Shown piece by piece: positions 8,797-17,275 of a DNA stretch of 33,314 bases. Position numbers and translations under genes: made by a program. The notes beneath the pieces are model-generated. The model was given only the letters and a program-made list of their open reading frames with translations, did no database searches and was not told the DNA's origin. How positions within the stretch are numbered: position 1 is the first letter of the stretch; the number at the start of each line of letters is the position of its first letter. The stretch comes from an uncultured Mucispirillum sp. (GTDB lineage: Bacteria; Chrysiogenota; Deferribacteres; Deferribacterales; Mucispirillaceae), in contig CALUWN010000020.1 of NCBI GenBank assembly GCA_944324495.1, forward strand, positions 1 to 33,314. The letters are read 5' to 3'.

Positions 8797-9792
8797 TTAA
8801 TATGGCATTTCCACAGTTAATGGTCTTGTCATTAAATCTTTTACAGAATCATGTGGGTTTTTGCGTTCATATATTATTTTATAAACTTCTGTACATATTG
8901 GCATTTCCACCCCTCTTTCATGAGCTGCTAAGTAAACAGCTTTAGCAGTAGGTACACCCTCTGCCACCATTTTCATAGACTGGGTGATTTCTTCAATATC
9001 TTTTCCTTGTGCCAATAATTTGCCAACACTGTAATTTCTTGACTGCTCACCAGTGCATGTTAAAACTAAATCACCAAGCCCTGAAAGCCCTACAAAAGTT
9101 TCTCTTTTTGCACCATATGCTAAACCAAAACGAGTGATTTCTGCTAAACCTCTTGTAATTAAAGCAGCACGTGCATTATTATCAAGAGCCATACCGTCGC
9201 TTAATCCTGTTGCAATAGCAATAACATTTTTTACTGCTCCGCCAACTTCTAAGCCTATCATATCATCTGAAGTGTAAACTCTAAAATAATCACATGATAA
9301 TGTTTCCTGCCACCATTTAGCAAGGGAAGCAGAATACGATGCAATAGATACAGATGTTGGTTTTTTCTGAGATAATTCTTTTGCAAAAGAAGGACCAGAA
9401 AGCACAGAATATTTAGCTGTTACTTCGCTTGATATTACAGTTAATATTAACTGACCAGTTGCAATCTCAACGCCTTTTGTAGCAAGCAATATATTTTTTC
9501 CAGTTAAACTTTTAGCATAAGTTTTTGCCATAGTTCTAGTAAACTGTGACGGTACAGACCAAATAATATATTCTTCACTGCAATTTTCAAGCTCTTCCAT
9601 TGGTTTTGCAATTAAATTTTTTGGTAATAATAAATCAGGTAAAAAAACAGGGTTTACATGAGCTTTATTAATAGCTTCAATAATCTCCTCTTCTCTAACA
9701 TACATTACAACTTCTCTGCCATCTTGGGCGGCTAAAGTTGCAAGAGCAGTACCAAAACTGCCTCCTCCTATAACTGCTACTTTGTTATTCAA
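8797..9792 (-). CDS. gpsA: glycerol-3-phosphate dehydrogenase [NAD(P)+]
   Basis: Reduces dihydroxyacetone phosphate to sn-glycerol 3-phosphate, the backbone for phospholipids. The 331-residue protein begins with the nucleotide-binding loop GGGSFGTALA, then has SGPSFA, the catalytic-lysine motif GGAVKNVIAIA and GLSGLGDLVLTC. I place the start at TTG 9792, because GGAGG lies seven bases before it and the nucleotide-binding strand follows at once. A longer reading from ATG 9810 would put the ribosome site inside the coding region. It appears to be the first gene of the operon running to hisD. Confidence 0.93.
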   Translation of the reverse strand: MNNKVAVIGGGSFGTALATLAAQDGREVVMYVREEEIIEAINKAHVNPVFLPDLLLPKNLIAKPMEELENCSEEYIIWSVPSQFTRTMAKTYAKSLTGKNILLATKGVEIATGQLILTVISSEVTAKYSVLSGPSFAKELSQKKPTSVSIASYSASLAKWWQETLSCDYFRVYTSDDMIGLEVGGAVKNVIAIATGLSDGMALDNNARAALITRGLAEITRFGLAYGAKRETFVGLSGLGDLVLTCTGEQSRNYSVGKLLAQGKDIEEITQSMKMVAEGVPTAKAVYLAAHERGVEMPICTEVYKIIYERKNPHDSVKDLMTRPLTVEMPY

Positions 9793-9839
9793 TTTATATC
9801 CTCCACACATATAGGTTGTAATACTAAAAATATGAAATG

Positions 9840-9845
9840 ATTATA
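9840..9845 (-). promoter_or_regulatory. possible -10 element of the gpsA operon
   Basis: TATAAT on the minus strand (9840-9845), about 48 bases before the gpsA start. No convincing -35 hexamer lies 16-18 bases upstream, where there is a run of T and A. The rest of the 9793-10001 gap shows only AT-rich sequence. Confidence 0.35.
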
Positions 9846-10001
9846 ATAAGTTTTTTTAAAAAAATAAAGAGATAAAAATAAAATGAGAGATTATTTTATG
9901 ATATATCCGTATAAAATATTTATTAATAAAATGATTTTCATAATTATTTATGATATTTTTTAGTTTTATAATCTAAAAGCAATATACTAATACACTGCAT
10001 T

Positions 10002-10682
10002 TTACATATTACGCCTTTTTCTTGATTCATCTTTTTTTAAAGCTGACTTGTAAAATTCCGCATCTTCTTCAGATTGCATAAAATGAGCTGAACCCAGCCT
10101 TAAATCTATTATTTCAATTCCTTTGCCTGCATATTCAACTATTATACTACTTTTTATTTTTTCTATATCATAATATAGATTATCAAAGTTATCAGCTGAC
10201 AGCCCATATGTTTTTGTCATTGCTTCATCTCTAATAACTGTTATTAAGCTGTCAATTATTTTGCCAAGGTTTTCATCAAAAGAAACAGAATGATTTATCT
10301 TATATTTCAATTTAACATTACTATCTGCGTACCCTTGCGGTGATATTTCAAAGCATATATCTATATACTGTATATTTTCTTGATTTTTATCCACTAAAAC
10401 AATATATTCTGTATTAGATGAATCTATTAATGTAGGCTTATAAGTATCAAGATAATTAGCAAAACGGCGTATATACCCTTTTGTTTTGGTACAAATATAT
10501 TTATCTCTATTATATATTATTGCCATTTGGTCTTTTTTAATAGGTTTATAACGTATTATTCTTATTAGCAGTAATATGATTAATACAACTATAATTATAT
10601 TTAGATTATCTAAAACAAAATTTTTGATATTTTCTGGTATAATATCACTTATATTTAATAATATTTCTTCCATATGTCCCAC
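10002..10682 (-). CDS. small SPFH/band-7-like membrane protein, second of a pair
   Basis: A 226-residue protein with one membrane segment (about 25-43) and a domain that looks like SPFH/band 7 (stomatin, prohibitin, HflK/C). After the membrane come PIKKDQMAIIYNRDKY, a D-rich strand region, and near the end VEYAGKGIEIIDLRLGSAHF, the usual strand after the long helix. The tail is charged (KKDESRKRRNM). It is clearly paralogous to the next gene upstream: IKKDQMAIIYNRDKYICTK matches IKKNEIVLFYEKDKLVSVK. Such proteins form membrane rings or scaffolds; the role here is unknown. The start may be GTG 10682, two bases after the upstream stop, or ATG 10673; neither has a good ribosome site. Confidence 0.6.
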   Translation of the reverse strand: MGHMEEILLNISDIIPENIKNFVLDNLNIIIVVLIILLLIRIIRYKPIKKDQMAIIYNRDKYICTKTKGYIRRFANYLDTYKPTLIDSSNTEYIVLVDKNQENIQYIDICFEISPQGYADSNVKLKYKINHSVSFDENLGKIIDSLITVIRDEAMTKTYGLSADNFDNLYYDIEKIKSSIIVEYAGKGIEIIDLRLGSAHFMQSEEDAEFYKSALKKDESRKRRNM

Positions 10683-10684
10683 AA

Positions 10685-11224
10685 TTAACGCATTTTTCCT
10701 ATATAATCTACATTTAAGTAGTGTATTTTAAGAGTTTCTATACCCCTTATGCCATAGATACTGTTTACTTCTCTAATAATTTCACTGCTTAATGTATCCA
10801 ACTTACCTATTTTATAATTACCAGCTTCTCTTTGTATATCCTCTATAATTTTTCTATAAAACCCGTCATATATATTTCCAAAATATTCAATAAAATATAA
10901 TTGTTGAGTGATTTTAAATGTAACTAATAAATCCACTTGAAATATATTTTTATTTGATGCCGTAATCTTCAAGTAACATCTAAAAAAATTGATTTTACTG
11001 CTGTCTAATATTATAGTACTTTTTTTCTTCTTATATACAAAACCATTATTATACATAAGATTATCTCTATAATTAAAACGTGAAATAATGCCTGAAGTTT
11101 TTACAGACACCAGTTTATCTTTTTCATAAAAAAGCACAATCTCATTTTTCTTTATAATCTTAATATTTTTAATTAAAGATATTAAGATTGCAATTATAAC
11201 TACAATTAAAAATATTCTATCCAT
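10685..11224 (-). CDS. small SPFH/band-7-like membrane protein, first of a pair
   Basis: A 179-residue protein with an N-terminal membrane segment (about 3-20) followed at once by a short SPFH-like domain: IIKKNEIVLFYEKDKL, a strand-rich middle, a helical stretch IIEDIQREAG, and GIRGIETLKIHYLNVDYIG at the end, where SPFH domains usually have a 'GI.v..v.i' strand. It lacks the long coiled-coil tail of full-length HflK/HflC or flotillin. AGGA lies five bases before the ATG, and the start shares one base with the stop of the DUF4340 gene (TAATG), so the three genes are one unit. Assignment rests on pattern and on similarity to its neighbour. Confidence 0.55.
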   Translation of the reverse strand: MDRIFLIVVIIAILISLIKNIKIIKKNEIVLFYEKDKLVSVKTSGIISRFNYRDNLMYNNGFVYKKKKSTIILDSSKINFFRCYLKITASNKNIFQVDLLVTFKITQQLYFIEYFGNIYDGFYRKIIEDIQREAGNYKIGKLDTLSSEIIREVNSIYGIRGIETLKIHYLNVDYIGKMR

Positions 11225-12087
11225 TATTTTCCTGTAAATGAGAATATGCGTTTTACTATTTCCTTATCCACATACAATATTCTTCCCTTTAGAGGCATTA
11301 AAAACTGATTATGAAGCGTAGGGATAGTGAAAAAATAACGGGTAATACCACGCCTGTTTACTTTTAAAGTGATTGTTGCCGTTGGACGCTGTGGTATTTT
11401 TATATTTTCATCTTCCACAAATCCGTCTGCCTCAGCAGCAAGCAATTCTTCTATTAAGCTTTGTGCCTTTTCTTCTTTTACTATATTATTACCATCTAAC
11501 ATCCAGCCACTTTCTGTTCTAAAAAGTGATATATAGTCCATACCTAAATTGGCTTCTAAACTTTTTATTTGTGGATAATATGCTTGGAAAAGCAGAGTAT
11601 CTGAAAAAGCTCCTGCATCTTTTGGAAGCAAGCTTAATGCCCCAGAATGAACCACTAATATATCAGGGTCGCCAGATTTTGTAATGTATATGTAATCTTC
11701 ATCATTTTCAACTCTATTACCTATAGCAATAGTTATGCGTTTACCACCATAATCTAGTATTAAATAACCATTACTGCCTATGCTGAATTCTGGAGCATCT
11801 ATTGCACCAGATATTCTTTCATCCACATTTAAATCACTTAACCTGTTTAAGAGTTTTGTAACTTTAGTTCTATCTGCTTCCCAGTCAGAATCTATAACAT
11901 ACCATATGCCTTTTCTTTTCTCAAGCTGCAGGCTGTATGCTGATGTTTTATATTCCATAGCTGTAATGCCTTTAATATCTGGTAAAAGTTTTTTAAAAAT
12001 TTTCCCTTTTAATCTTCTATATGGCAGAAAATATATGCCTGCCAGCACTGCCACAAGGATTAAAATGCCTATATTTGCCCATAACAT
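11224..12087 (-). CDS. DUF4340 membrane-anchored protein
   Basis: A 287-residue protein with one N-terminal membrane segment (about 3-22) and an extracytoplasmic region with the DUF4340 pattern: strands with Leu/Lys pairs, then GIWYVIDSDWEADRTKVTKLLNRLSDL, a YGGKRITIAIGN strand and a later SDTLLFQ segment. In other bacteria DUF4340 proteins accompany gliding or ABC-type export genes, but none are here. The start is ATG 12087, six bases after GGAG; the GTG at 12099 overlaps that site. It overlaps the first SPFH-like gene by one base, so a shared membrane-associated role is likely. The exact function is unknown. Confidence 0.65.
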   Translation of the reverse strand: MLWANIGILILVAVLAGIYFLPYRRLKGKIFKKLLPDIKGITAMEYKTSAYSLQLEKRKGIWYVIDSDWEADRTKVTKLLNRLSDLNVDERISGAIDAPEFSIGSNGYLILDYGGKRITIAIGNRVENDEDYIYITKSGDPDILVVHSGALSLLPKDAGAFSDTLLFQAYYPQIKSLEANLGMDYISLFRTESGWMLDGNNIVKEEKAQSLIEELLAAEADGFVEDENIKIPQRPTATITLKVNRRGITRYFFTIPTLHNQFLMPLKGRILYVDKEIVKRIFSFTGK

Positions 12088-12152
12088 ACAAAACTCCACA
12101 AGTGCTTAGTTAAATTACATATCGTCACCTTATACTTATTAGTTTAGGTATT

Positions 12153-14414
12153 TTAATATTTTAACTCTAAATCACACAGATAATAATACACCTGCCCTAA
12201 AGCTATTCCTGCATCATTGGCTGGTACTTTCTTATGTATCATTACCTGCATTCCTTTAGATGAAAGCTCATTATATATTTTAGAGCTTAATAATATATTC
12301 TGCATCACTCCGCCAGATAATGCAATAGTATTTATGCAATATTTTGAAGATAATTCAACACATATATCACATATTACCTTTGCAAACCCATTATGAAACT
12401 TAGAGGATATAATATTTTTATTTTCACCGTTTATTACATCATTTATTATTTCTTCAAATACTTTTTGCAGCTTGATTTTACTATCTTCATATATAAAATT
12501 ATATGACTCTTCACACTCTTTAATTGCAAGGTTTTCCAAAAGTATAGCAAGCTCACCTTCATACTCATTACTTCGCTTCATAAGTATTAATGAGCCTATG
12601 GCTTCAAAAAGCCTGCCTGCTGCACTTGTATATATTGAATTAATTTTATTATCTACTGCCATTTTAATAAGAGATATTTCCTGCTGGCTTGTATATCCAT
12701 TTTCTATTAATAATGGCTCTATTTTATCAAGCAGATTATTTGTATGCAGGTATGAAAGCATCATCCTTACAGGGTTTTTAGCAGCAGAATCAAGCCCCGG
12801 TTGAATATAGTTTTCAATATGAACGCTTCTATATATTGTATTTTCTTCTTTTACAAATATTTCTCCGCCCCAGCCTTGATTATCAAGCCCTAAACCAAAG
12901 CCATCCATGACTACGCCTATGGCATCTCCATAGTATGAATTTTCTGCCAGATTTGATGCAAAATGAGCAGCATGATGCTGAACTTTATATATATTTTTAT
13001 AGTTTTTTTCTGCAAATACTGTGCTTCTGTACTGGCTGTGGTAGTCAACTATTGCTGTATTTGTATTAATATTAAAAAGTGATTTCATATTATTATGTAC
13101 TTCCTGATACATATTTTCTGTATCAATATTATCTAAATCACCTATATACTGGCTTAAAAATCCATAGCCACCCTTATAAAAAAGCATAGAGCTTTTAAGG
13201 TTTGCTCCACTTGCAAAAAGTTCTTCATCTTTACAGGCTCTTAACCCTACAGGGTATGGTGCAAAGCCTCTTGCACGCCTTAAAAGAATATAGCCATAAT
13301 CTGCAAAACTGCATACGCTGTCATCTACTCTCTGATATATTTTTCTATTGTGGTGAAGAAAAACATCTGTAAATTCTTTTAGATTATTTTCTGCTTCCTC
13401 TATGCTTTTAGCTATTGGTTCATCTTTATAGTTGCCACTTGTTGCTACAATAAATTTTGTTTTCATAAACTGAAATAAAGTAACATGAAGTGGAGTATAT
13501 GCAAGCATAACACCTATTTTATTTGAATTTGGCGAAACATTATCTGAAAATGGCCTTCTATACCATTCAAATATTGCAATAGGGCTTTCAGCTTGAGTTA
13601 ATATTTTTTCTACATCCTGCGGTACAACTGCATAACGCTTTAATGTTTGGATATTTTCTACCATAATAGCAAAAGGCTTTGTTTTACGCTTTTTATACTC
13701 TCTTAGTTTTGCAACTGCTTCATCATTTTCTGCACTGCATATTAAGTGATAGCCTCCAAGTCCTTTTACAGCAGCTATTCCGCCATTATCTATATGGTCT
13801 GCTACTTTCTTAAAAACATCTTCTGAATTTTCTATTATTTTTCCTTTAAAATTTGCGTATACTTTTGGTCCACAATCACTACAGGCAATAGGCTCTGCAT
13901 GAAATCTTCTATCTTTACTATCTTCATACTCGCTTCTACATTCGCTGCACATTTCAAATTCATTCATTGTAGTATTGCACCTGTCATAGGGCAGATGTTC
14001 AATTATAGAATAACGTGGACCGCAGTTTGTACAGTTTGTAAAAGGGTAAAAAAACCTGCGTTCTGAAATATCTAAAACTTCATCTCTGCATTCATCACAT
14101 ATGGCCATATCAGGTGGGATTAATGTTATACCACCTGTATTTTTAGAAGTTTCTATACTAAATTCATTAAAATCAATATGTGCAATATCTTCTACTTGAA
14201 TATCTACTATATGAGAAAGTGTTGGGGCTTTTAATTTTATTTGATTAATATATTTTTCAAGCTCTTCATCCCACAGGTTTGCTTTTATGATAACACCTTC
14301 ACTGGTATTTATAACGCTTCCCTTTATATTTAAACTGTCTGATAAATTTTTTATAAAAGGCCTAAACCCTACACCTTGAACTATGCCTTGAATTTTTATC
14401 TGCCTTGTAATCAT
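12153..14414 (-). CDS. hypF: carbamoyltransferase HypF, hydrogenase maturation
   Basis: Uses carbamoyl phosphate and ATP to make the carbamoyl group, passed to HypE, that becomes the cyanide ligand of [NiFe]-hydrogenase. Domains in order: acylphosphatase (1-90, VQGVGFRPF), two C4 zinc fingers (about 105-190, CDEC, CTNCGPRYSI, CSEC, CSDCGP), YrdC-like (about 200-385) and a Kae1-like C-terminal part with HHAAHFASNLAE, DGFGLG and SGGVMQN. Length (753) is normal. The start is ATG 14414, with AAGGT seven bases upstream; an earlier ATG at 14447 would overlap trkH. No hydrogenase or other hyp gene is in the window, so its partners must lie elsewhere. Confidence 0.93.
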   Translation of the reverse strand: MITRQIKIQGIVQGVGFRPFIKNLSDSLNIKGSVINTSEGVIIKANLWDEELEKYINQIKLKAPTLSHIVDIQVEDIAHIDFNEFSIETSKNTGGITLIPPDMAICDECRDEVLDISERRFFYPFTNCTNCGPRYSIIEHLPYDRCNTTMNEFEMCSECRSEYEDSKDRRFHAEPIACSDCGPKVYANFKGKIIENSEDVFKKVADHIDNGGIAAVKGLGGYHLICSAENDEAVAKLREYKKRKTKPFAIMVENIQTLKRYAVVPQDVEKILTQAESPIAIFEWYRRPFSDNVSPNSNKIGVMLAYTPLHVTLFQFMKTKFIVATSGNYKDEPIAKSIEEAENNLKEFTDVFLHHNRKIYQRVDDSVCSFADYGYILLRRARGFAPYPVGLRACKDEELFASGANLKSSMLFYKGGYGFLSQYIGDLDNIDTENMYQEVHNNMKSLFNINTNTAIVDYHSQYRSTVFAEKNYKNIYKVQHHAAHFASNLAENSYYGDAIGVVMDGFGLGLDNQGWGGEIFVKEENTIYRSVHIENYIQPGLDSAAKNPVRMMLSYLHTNNLLDKIEPLLIENGYTSQQEISLIKMAVDNKINSIYTSAAGRLFEAIGSLILMKRSNEYEGELAILLENLAIKECEESYNFIYEDSKIKLQKVFEEIINDVINGENKNIISSKFHNGFAKVICDICVELSSKYCINTIALSGGVMQNILLSSKIYNELSSKGMQVMIHKKVPANDAGIALGQVYYYLCDLELKY

Positions 14415-14428
14415 AATATTTACCTTTT

Positions 14429-15919
14429 TTATTTTTTCCAAAACCATGGGCTAAATAAAATTAAAACAGTAAAAAGTTCTAAACGTCCAATAATCATTGA
14501 TACAAAAAGCGTAATTTTTGCAAAATCTGGTAAAAATCCATAGTTATCAGCAGGCCCTACTGCTCCAAAACCGGGGCCTACAGTACCTAATGCACCAAGC
14601 ATAGCAGAAATACTTTCAAATGCTGTAAGCTGCCCACTTAATGCCACAATAAAAGCACCTATAAAAAGTGTTGTAAAATACATGATTACAAAGCCCATTA
14701 CAGTAATAACTACTTTATTAGAAATTGGGTTATTATTTATACGCATTGTAAAAACACCTTTTGGGTGGATTAATGATTTTATATTTATTACTGCCTGCTT
14801 AAACATAACAATATGGCGTATAACTTTTATACCGCCTGAAGTTGAACCAGATGAGCCGCCTATAAAAAACAGTAAAAATATTAAAATTTGAGCTGAAGGG
14901 TGCCATAAGTTGTAATCGGCTGTGGCAAAACCTGTGGTACTTATAATTGATACCACTTGAAATGTACCAAACCGAAAAGCATCTAATAATGATGTATGGG
15001 TATTACCATGAATATCTTTAAACCCACCCTCACTAAAATATAGTAAAAGTGATACTATTACAGAAACCACTATTATAATTAAAGTAAATACCCTTATTTC
15101 TGAATCATAAAAAAAACTTTTTAAATTACCTTTTAATGCTTTTATTAATACTAAAAAGTTTAAAGAGCCAATATACATAAACCCTATTAATATCCAGTCA
15201 ATATAAGCTGACTGAAAATAACCTACTGATGTATTTTTATTTGAAAAACCACCTGTTGCTATGGCACTTGATGCATGAGTAAAAGCATCTAAATAGTTCA
15301 TACCACCATGGTGAAGCAATGCTACACCTATTATATTTAATATAAGATAAAGTATCCATATATATTTAGCCGTTTGAGTTATACGTGGAGTCAACTTTTC
15401 CTTTGTGACCCCTGTTGTTTCTGCCTGCATTAAATGTGTGCCGCCAATACCTAAAAGTGGTAATATGGCAACAGATAATACCACTATCCCACCACCACCT
15501 ATCCAGTGGGTTAATGCCCGCCACAAAAGTATAGATGAAGGCAGACTTTCGATATCTGTTAATATTGATGCTCCCACCGTAGTAAAACCAGAAACAGATT
15601 CAAATAAAGCATCTACAATCTTTGGAATTGAGCCAGATAAATAATAAGGCACTGCCCCTATAAAGCACGTAAATATCCATACTAATACCACTAATACAAA
15701 ACCACTTCTTATGGTAATTATCTTTTTCTCACGGCTTTTTGAAAACATACCCATTATAATTGATAAAACTATTGCAAAAGCTGTTGATTGAAAAAACGAT
15801 ACCGCTGCTTCCCGCTCATGATTAAGTAAACCATAAACTCCACATAAAACCATTAAGACACTTAAAAGTAGATTTATAAATATAATAGGTCGCAGTATTA
15901 ATCGCAGCTGGTGTATCAT
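14429..15919 (-). CDS. trkH: Trk-type potassium uptake channel subunit TrkH
   Basis: A multi-pass inner-membrane protein of 496 residues importing K+. The four pore loops of the TrkH/KtrB fold are visible: SGFTTVGASI, SAIATGGFSNK, SIISTTGFATAD and GALGTVGPGFGAVG, each with the filter glycine. Ten or so hydrophobic segments cover the protein. The ATG overlaps the trkA stop (ATGA), so channel and regulator are translated together. hypF begins 14 bases after its stop. Confidence 0.94.
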   Translation of the reverse strand: MIHQLRLILRPIIFINLLLSVLMVLCGVYGLLNHEREAAVSFFQSTAFAIVLSIIMGMFSKSREKKIITIRSGFVLVVLVWIFTCFIGAVPYYLSGSIPKIVDALFESVSGFTTVGASILTDIESLPSSILLWRALTHWIGGGGIVVLSVAILPLLGIGGTHLMQAETTGVTKEKLTPRITQTAKYIWILYLILNIIGVALLHHGGMNYLDAFTHASSAIATGGFSNKNTSVGYFQSAYIDWILIGFMYIGSLNFLVLIKALKGNLKSFFYDSEIRVFTLIIIVVSVIVSLLLYFSEGGFKDIHGNTHTSLLDAFRFGTFQVVSIISTTGFATADYNLWHPSAQILIFLLFFIGGSSGSTSGGIKVIRHIVMFKQAVINIKSLIHPKGVFTMRINNNPISNKVVITVMGFVIMYFTTLFIGAFIVALSGQLTAFESISAMLGALGTVGPGFGAVGPADNYGFLPDFAKITLFVSMIIGRLELFTVLILFSPWFWKK

Positions 15920-17259
15920 CTATTTATTAATGCCTCCAGCTCACTTATAACATCATGGGCAACAAACGCTATAATACTATCCCCCTCATCTATAACAAAT
16001 GAACCATCAGGTATAATAGTCTTTCTATTACGTTTAATCGTAATGATAAGACAGCCCTCTGGAAGTTTTAACTCCATTAACTTCTTACCGATTATTTTTT
16101 TATTTTTAGTTACTATAAACTCTATGGCTTCTGCCTGCCCCTCAAAAATCGTATATACATTTTTAATATTACCCTTACGGATAAACTTTAAAATTGCATC
16201 TACAGAACTCATCTTTGCACTGATACAAGAATCTATCCCTAAATTAGAAGCAAGGCTTATATAATTTAATTTATCTATTAAAGCTACTGCTCTTTTAACA
16301 CCCTTGCCCTTAGCATAGACACCTGCAAGAATATTTAATTCTTCACTTTGAGTGGTTGTAATAATAGCATCAGTATAAGCTATATTTTCTTCTTCAAAAA
16401 CATCTCTATCTGAAATATTACCATTTATGACTGTAGCTTCTGGAAACAATGCTGAAAGCTCTTTGCATCTTTCATAATCTTTTTCAATAATGCGTACGTC
16501 TTTTCCGTCTTCAATAAGCATACCTGCCACGTGCTTTCCTATTAACCCACCACCTACAAGCACTATACGTTTTAATTTATCAACAGTCATTCCTGCCCGT
16601 GCTAATATCTTATTAAAGGATTTACCCAAAGCTGCTATATATATATGATCGCCTGTAAGGATTTGGAAATCACCATGTGGAATATATAACTGCTCCTGAC
16701 GTAATACACCTGCAATTATAAATTTCTGGTCTATTATAGAGCGTATATCTTTTACTAATACACCATTAAATACACTATCTTCTTTAACTAAAAAATCGCG
16801 TAATTGTGCGTTTGTTCCTTGAAATGCAAAAATACCACTTGTAGCACCATGAAGCACTGTCTGCACTATATCAAATGCTGCCTCTATCTCTGGATTAACA
16901 AGATAATCTATACCAATAGCTGCATTCTTTAAAAGACCTTTTCGCATATAGTCCACATTTCTAACACGTGCGATTTTTACAGGTGTATTAAATGTAGAGC
17001 CTGCCACAAAGCAGGATATCATATTAACTTCATCTATACTTGTAGCAGCAATAAAAATATCTGCTTTAGATGCTCCTGCCTGCTTTAAAACATCTACATT
17101 TGAACCTTCGCCAGTTATAACAAGACAATCAAGCATACTTGATGCTCTTGCTGCACTTTCTGGGTCTTTTTCTATTATAACAACATCTTTTTGTTCTGAT
17201 ACAAGCTGCGATGCAATATGAGTACCAACTTCACCAGCACCAACAATTACAATATTCAT
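15916..17259 (-). CDS. trkA: Trk potassium uptake regulatory subunit TrkA
   Basis: A cytoplasmic gating protein of the Trk channel that binds NAD(H) or nucleotides. Its 447 residues hold two RCK units, each with a Rossmann loop (GAGEVGTHIA near 7-16, and VGGGLIGKHVAGML near 235-248, each ending in an acidic residue after IIEKD) and a TrkA-C domain (about 140-220 and 365-447). This is the full double-RCK form of the E. coli protein. AAGGT precedes the ATG by about eight bases. It sits between the GspA-type ATPase (16 bases upstream) and trkH. Confidence 0.94.
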   Translation of the reverse strand: MNIVIVGAGEVGTHIASQLVSEQKDVVIIEKDPESAARASSMLDCLVITGEGSNVDVLKQAGASKADIFIAATSIDEVNMISCFVAGSTFNTPVKIARVRNVDYMRKGLLKNAAIGIDYLVNPEIEAAFDIVQTVLHGATSGIFAFQGTNAQLRDFLVKEDSVFNGVLVKDIRSIIDQKFIIAGVLRQEQLYIPHGDFQILTGDHIYIAALGKSFNKILARAGMTVDKLKRIVLVGGGLIGKHVAGMLIEDGKDVRIIEKDYERCKELSALFPEATVINGNISDRDVFEEENIAYTDAIITTTQSEELNILAGVYAKGKGVKRAVALIDKLNYISLASNLGIDSCISAKMSSVDAILKFIRKGNIKNVYTIFEGQAEAIEFIVTKNKKIIGKKLMELKLPEGCLIITIKRNRKTIIPDGSFVIDEGDSIIAFVAHDVISELEALINR

Positions 17260-17275
17260 TAGTTTATACCTTTTA

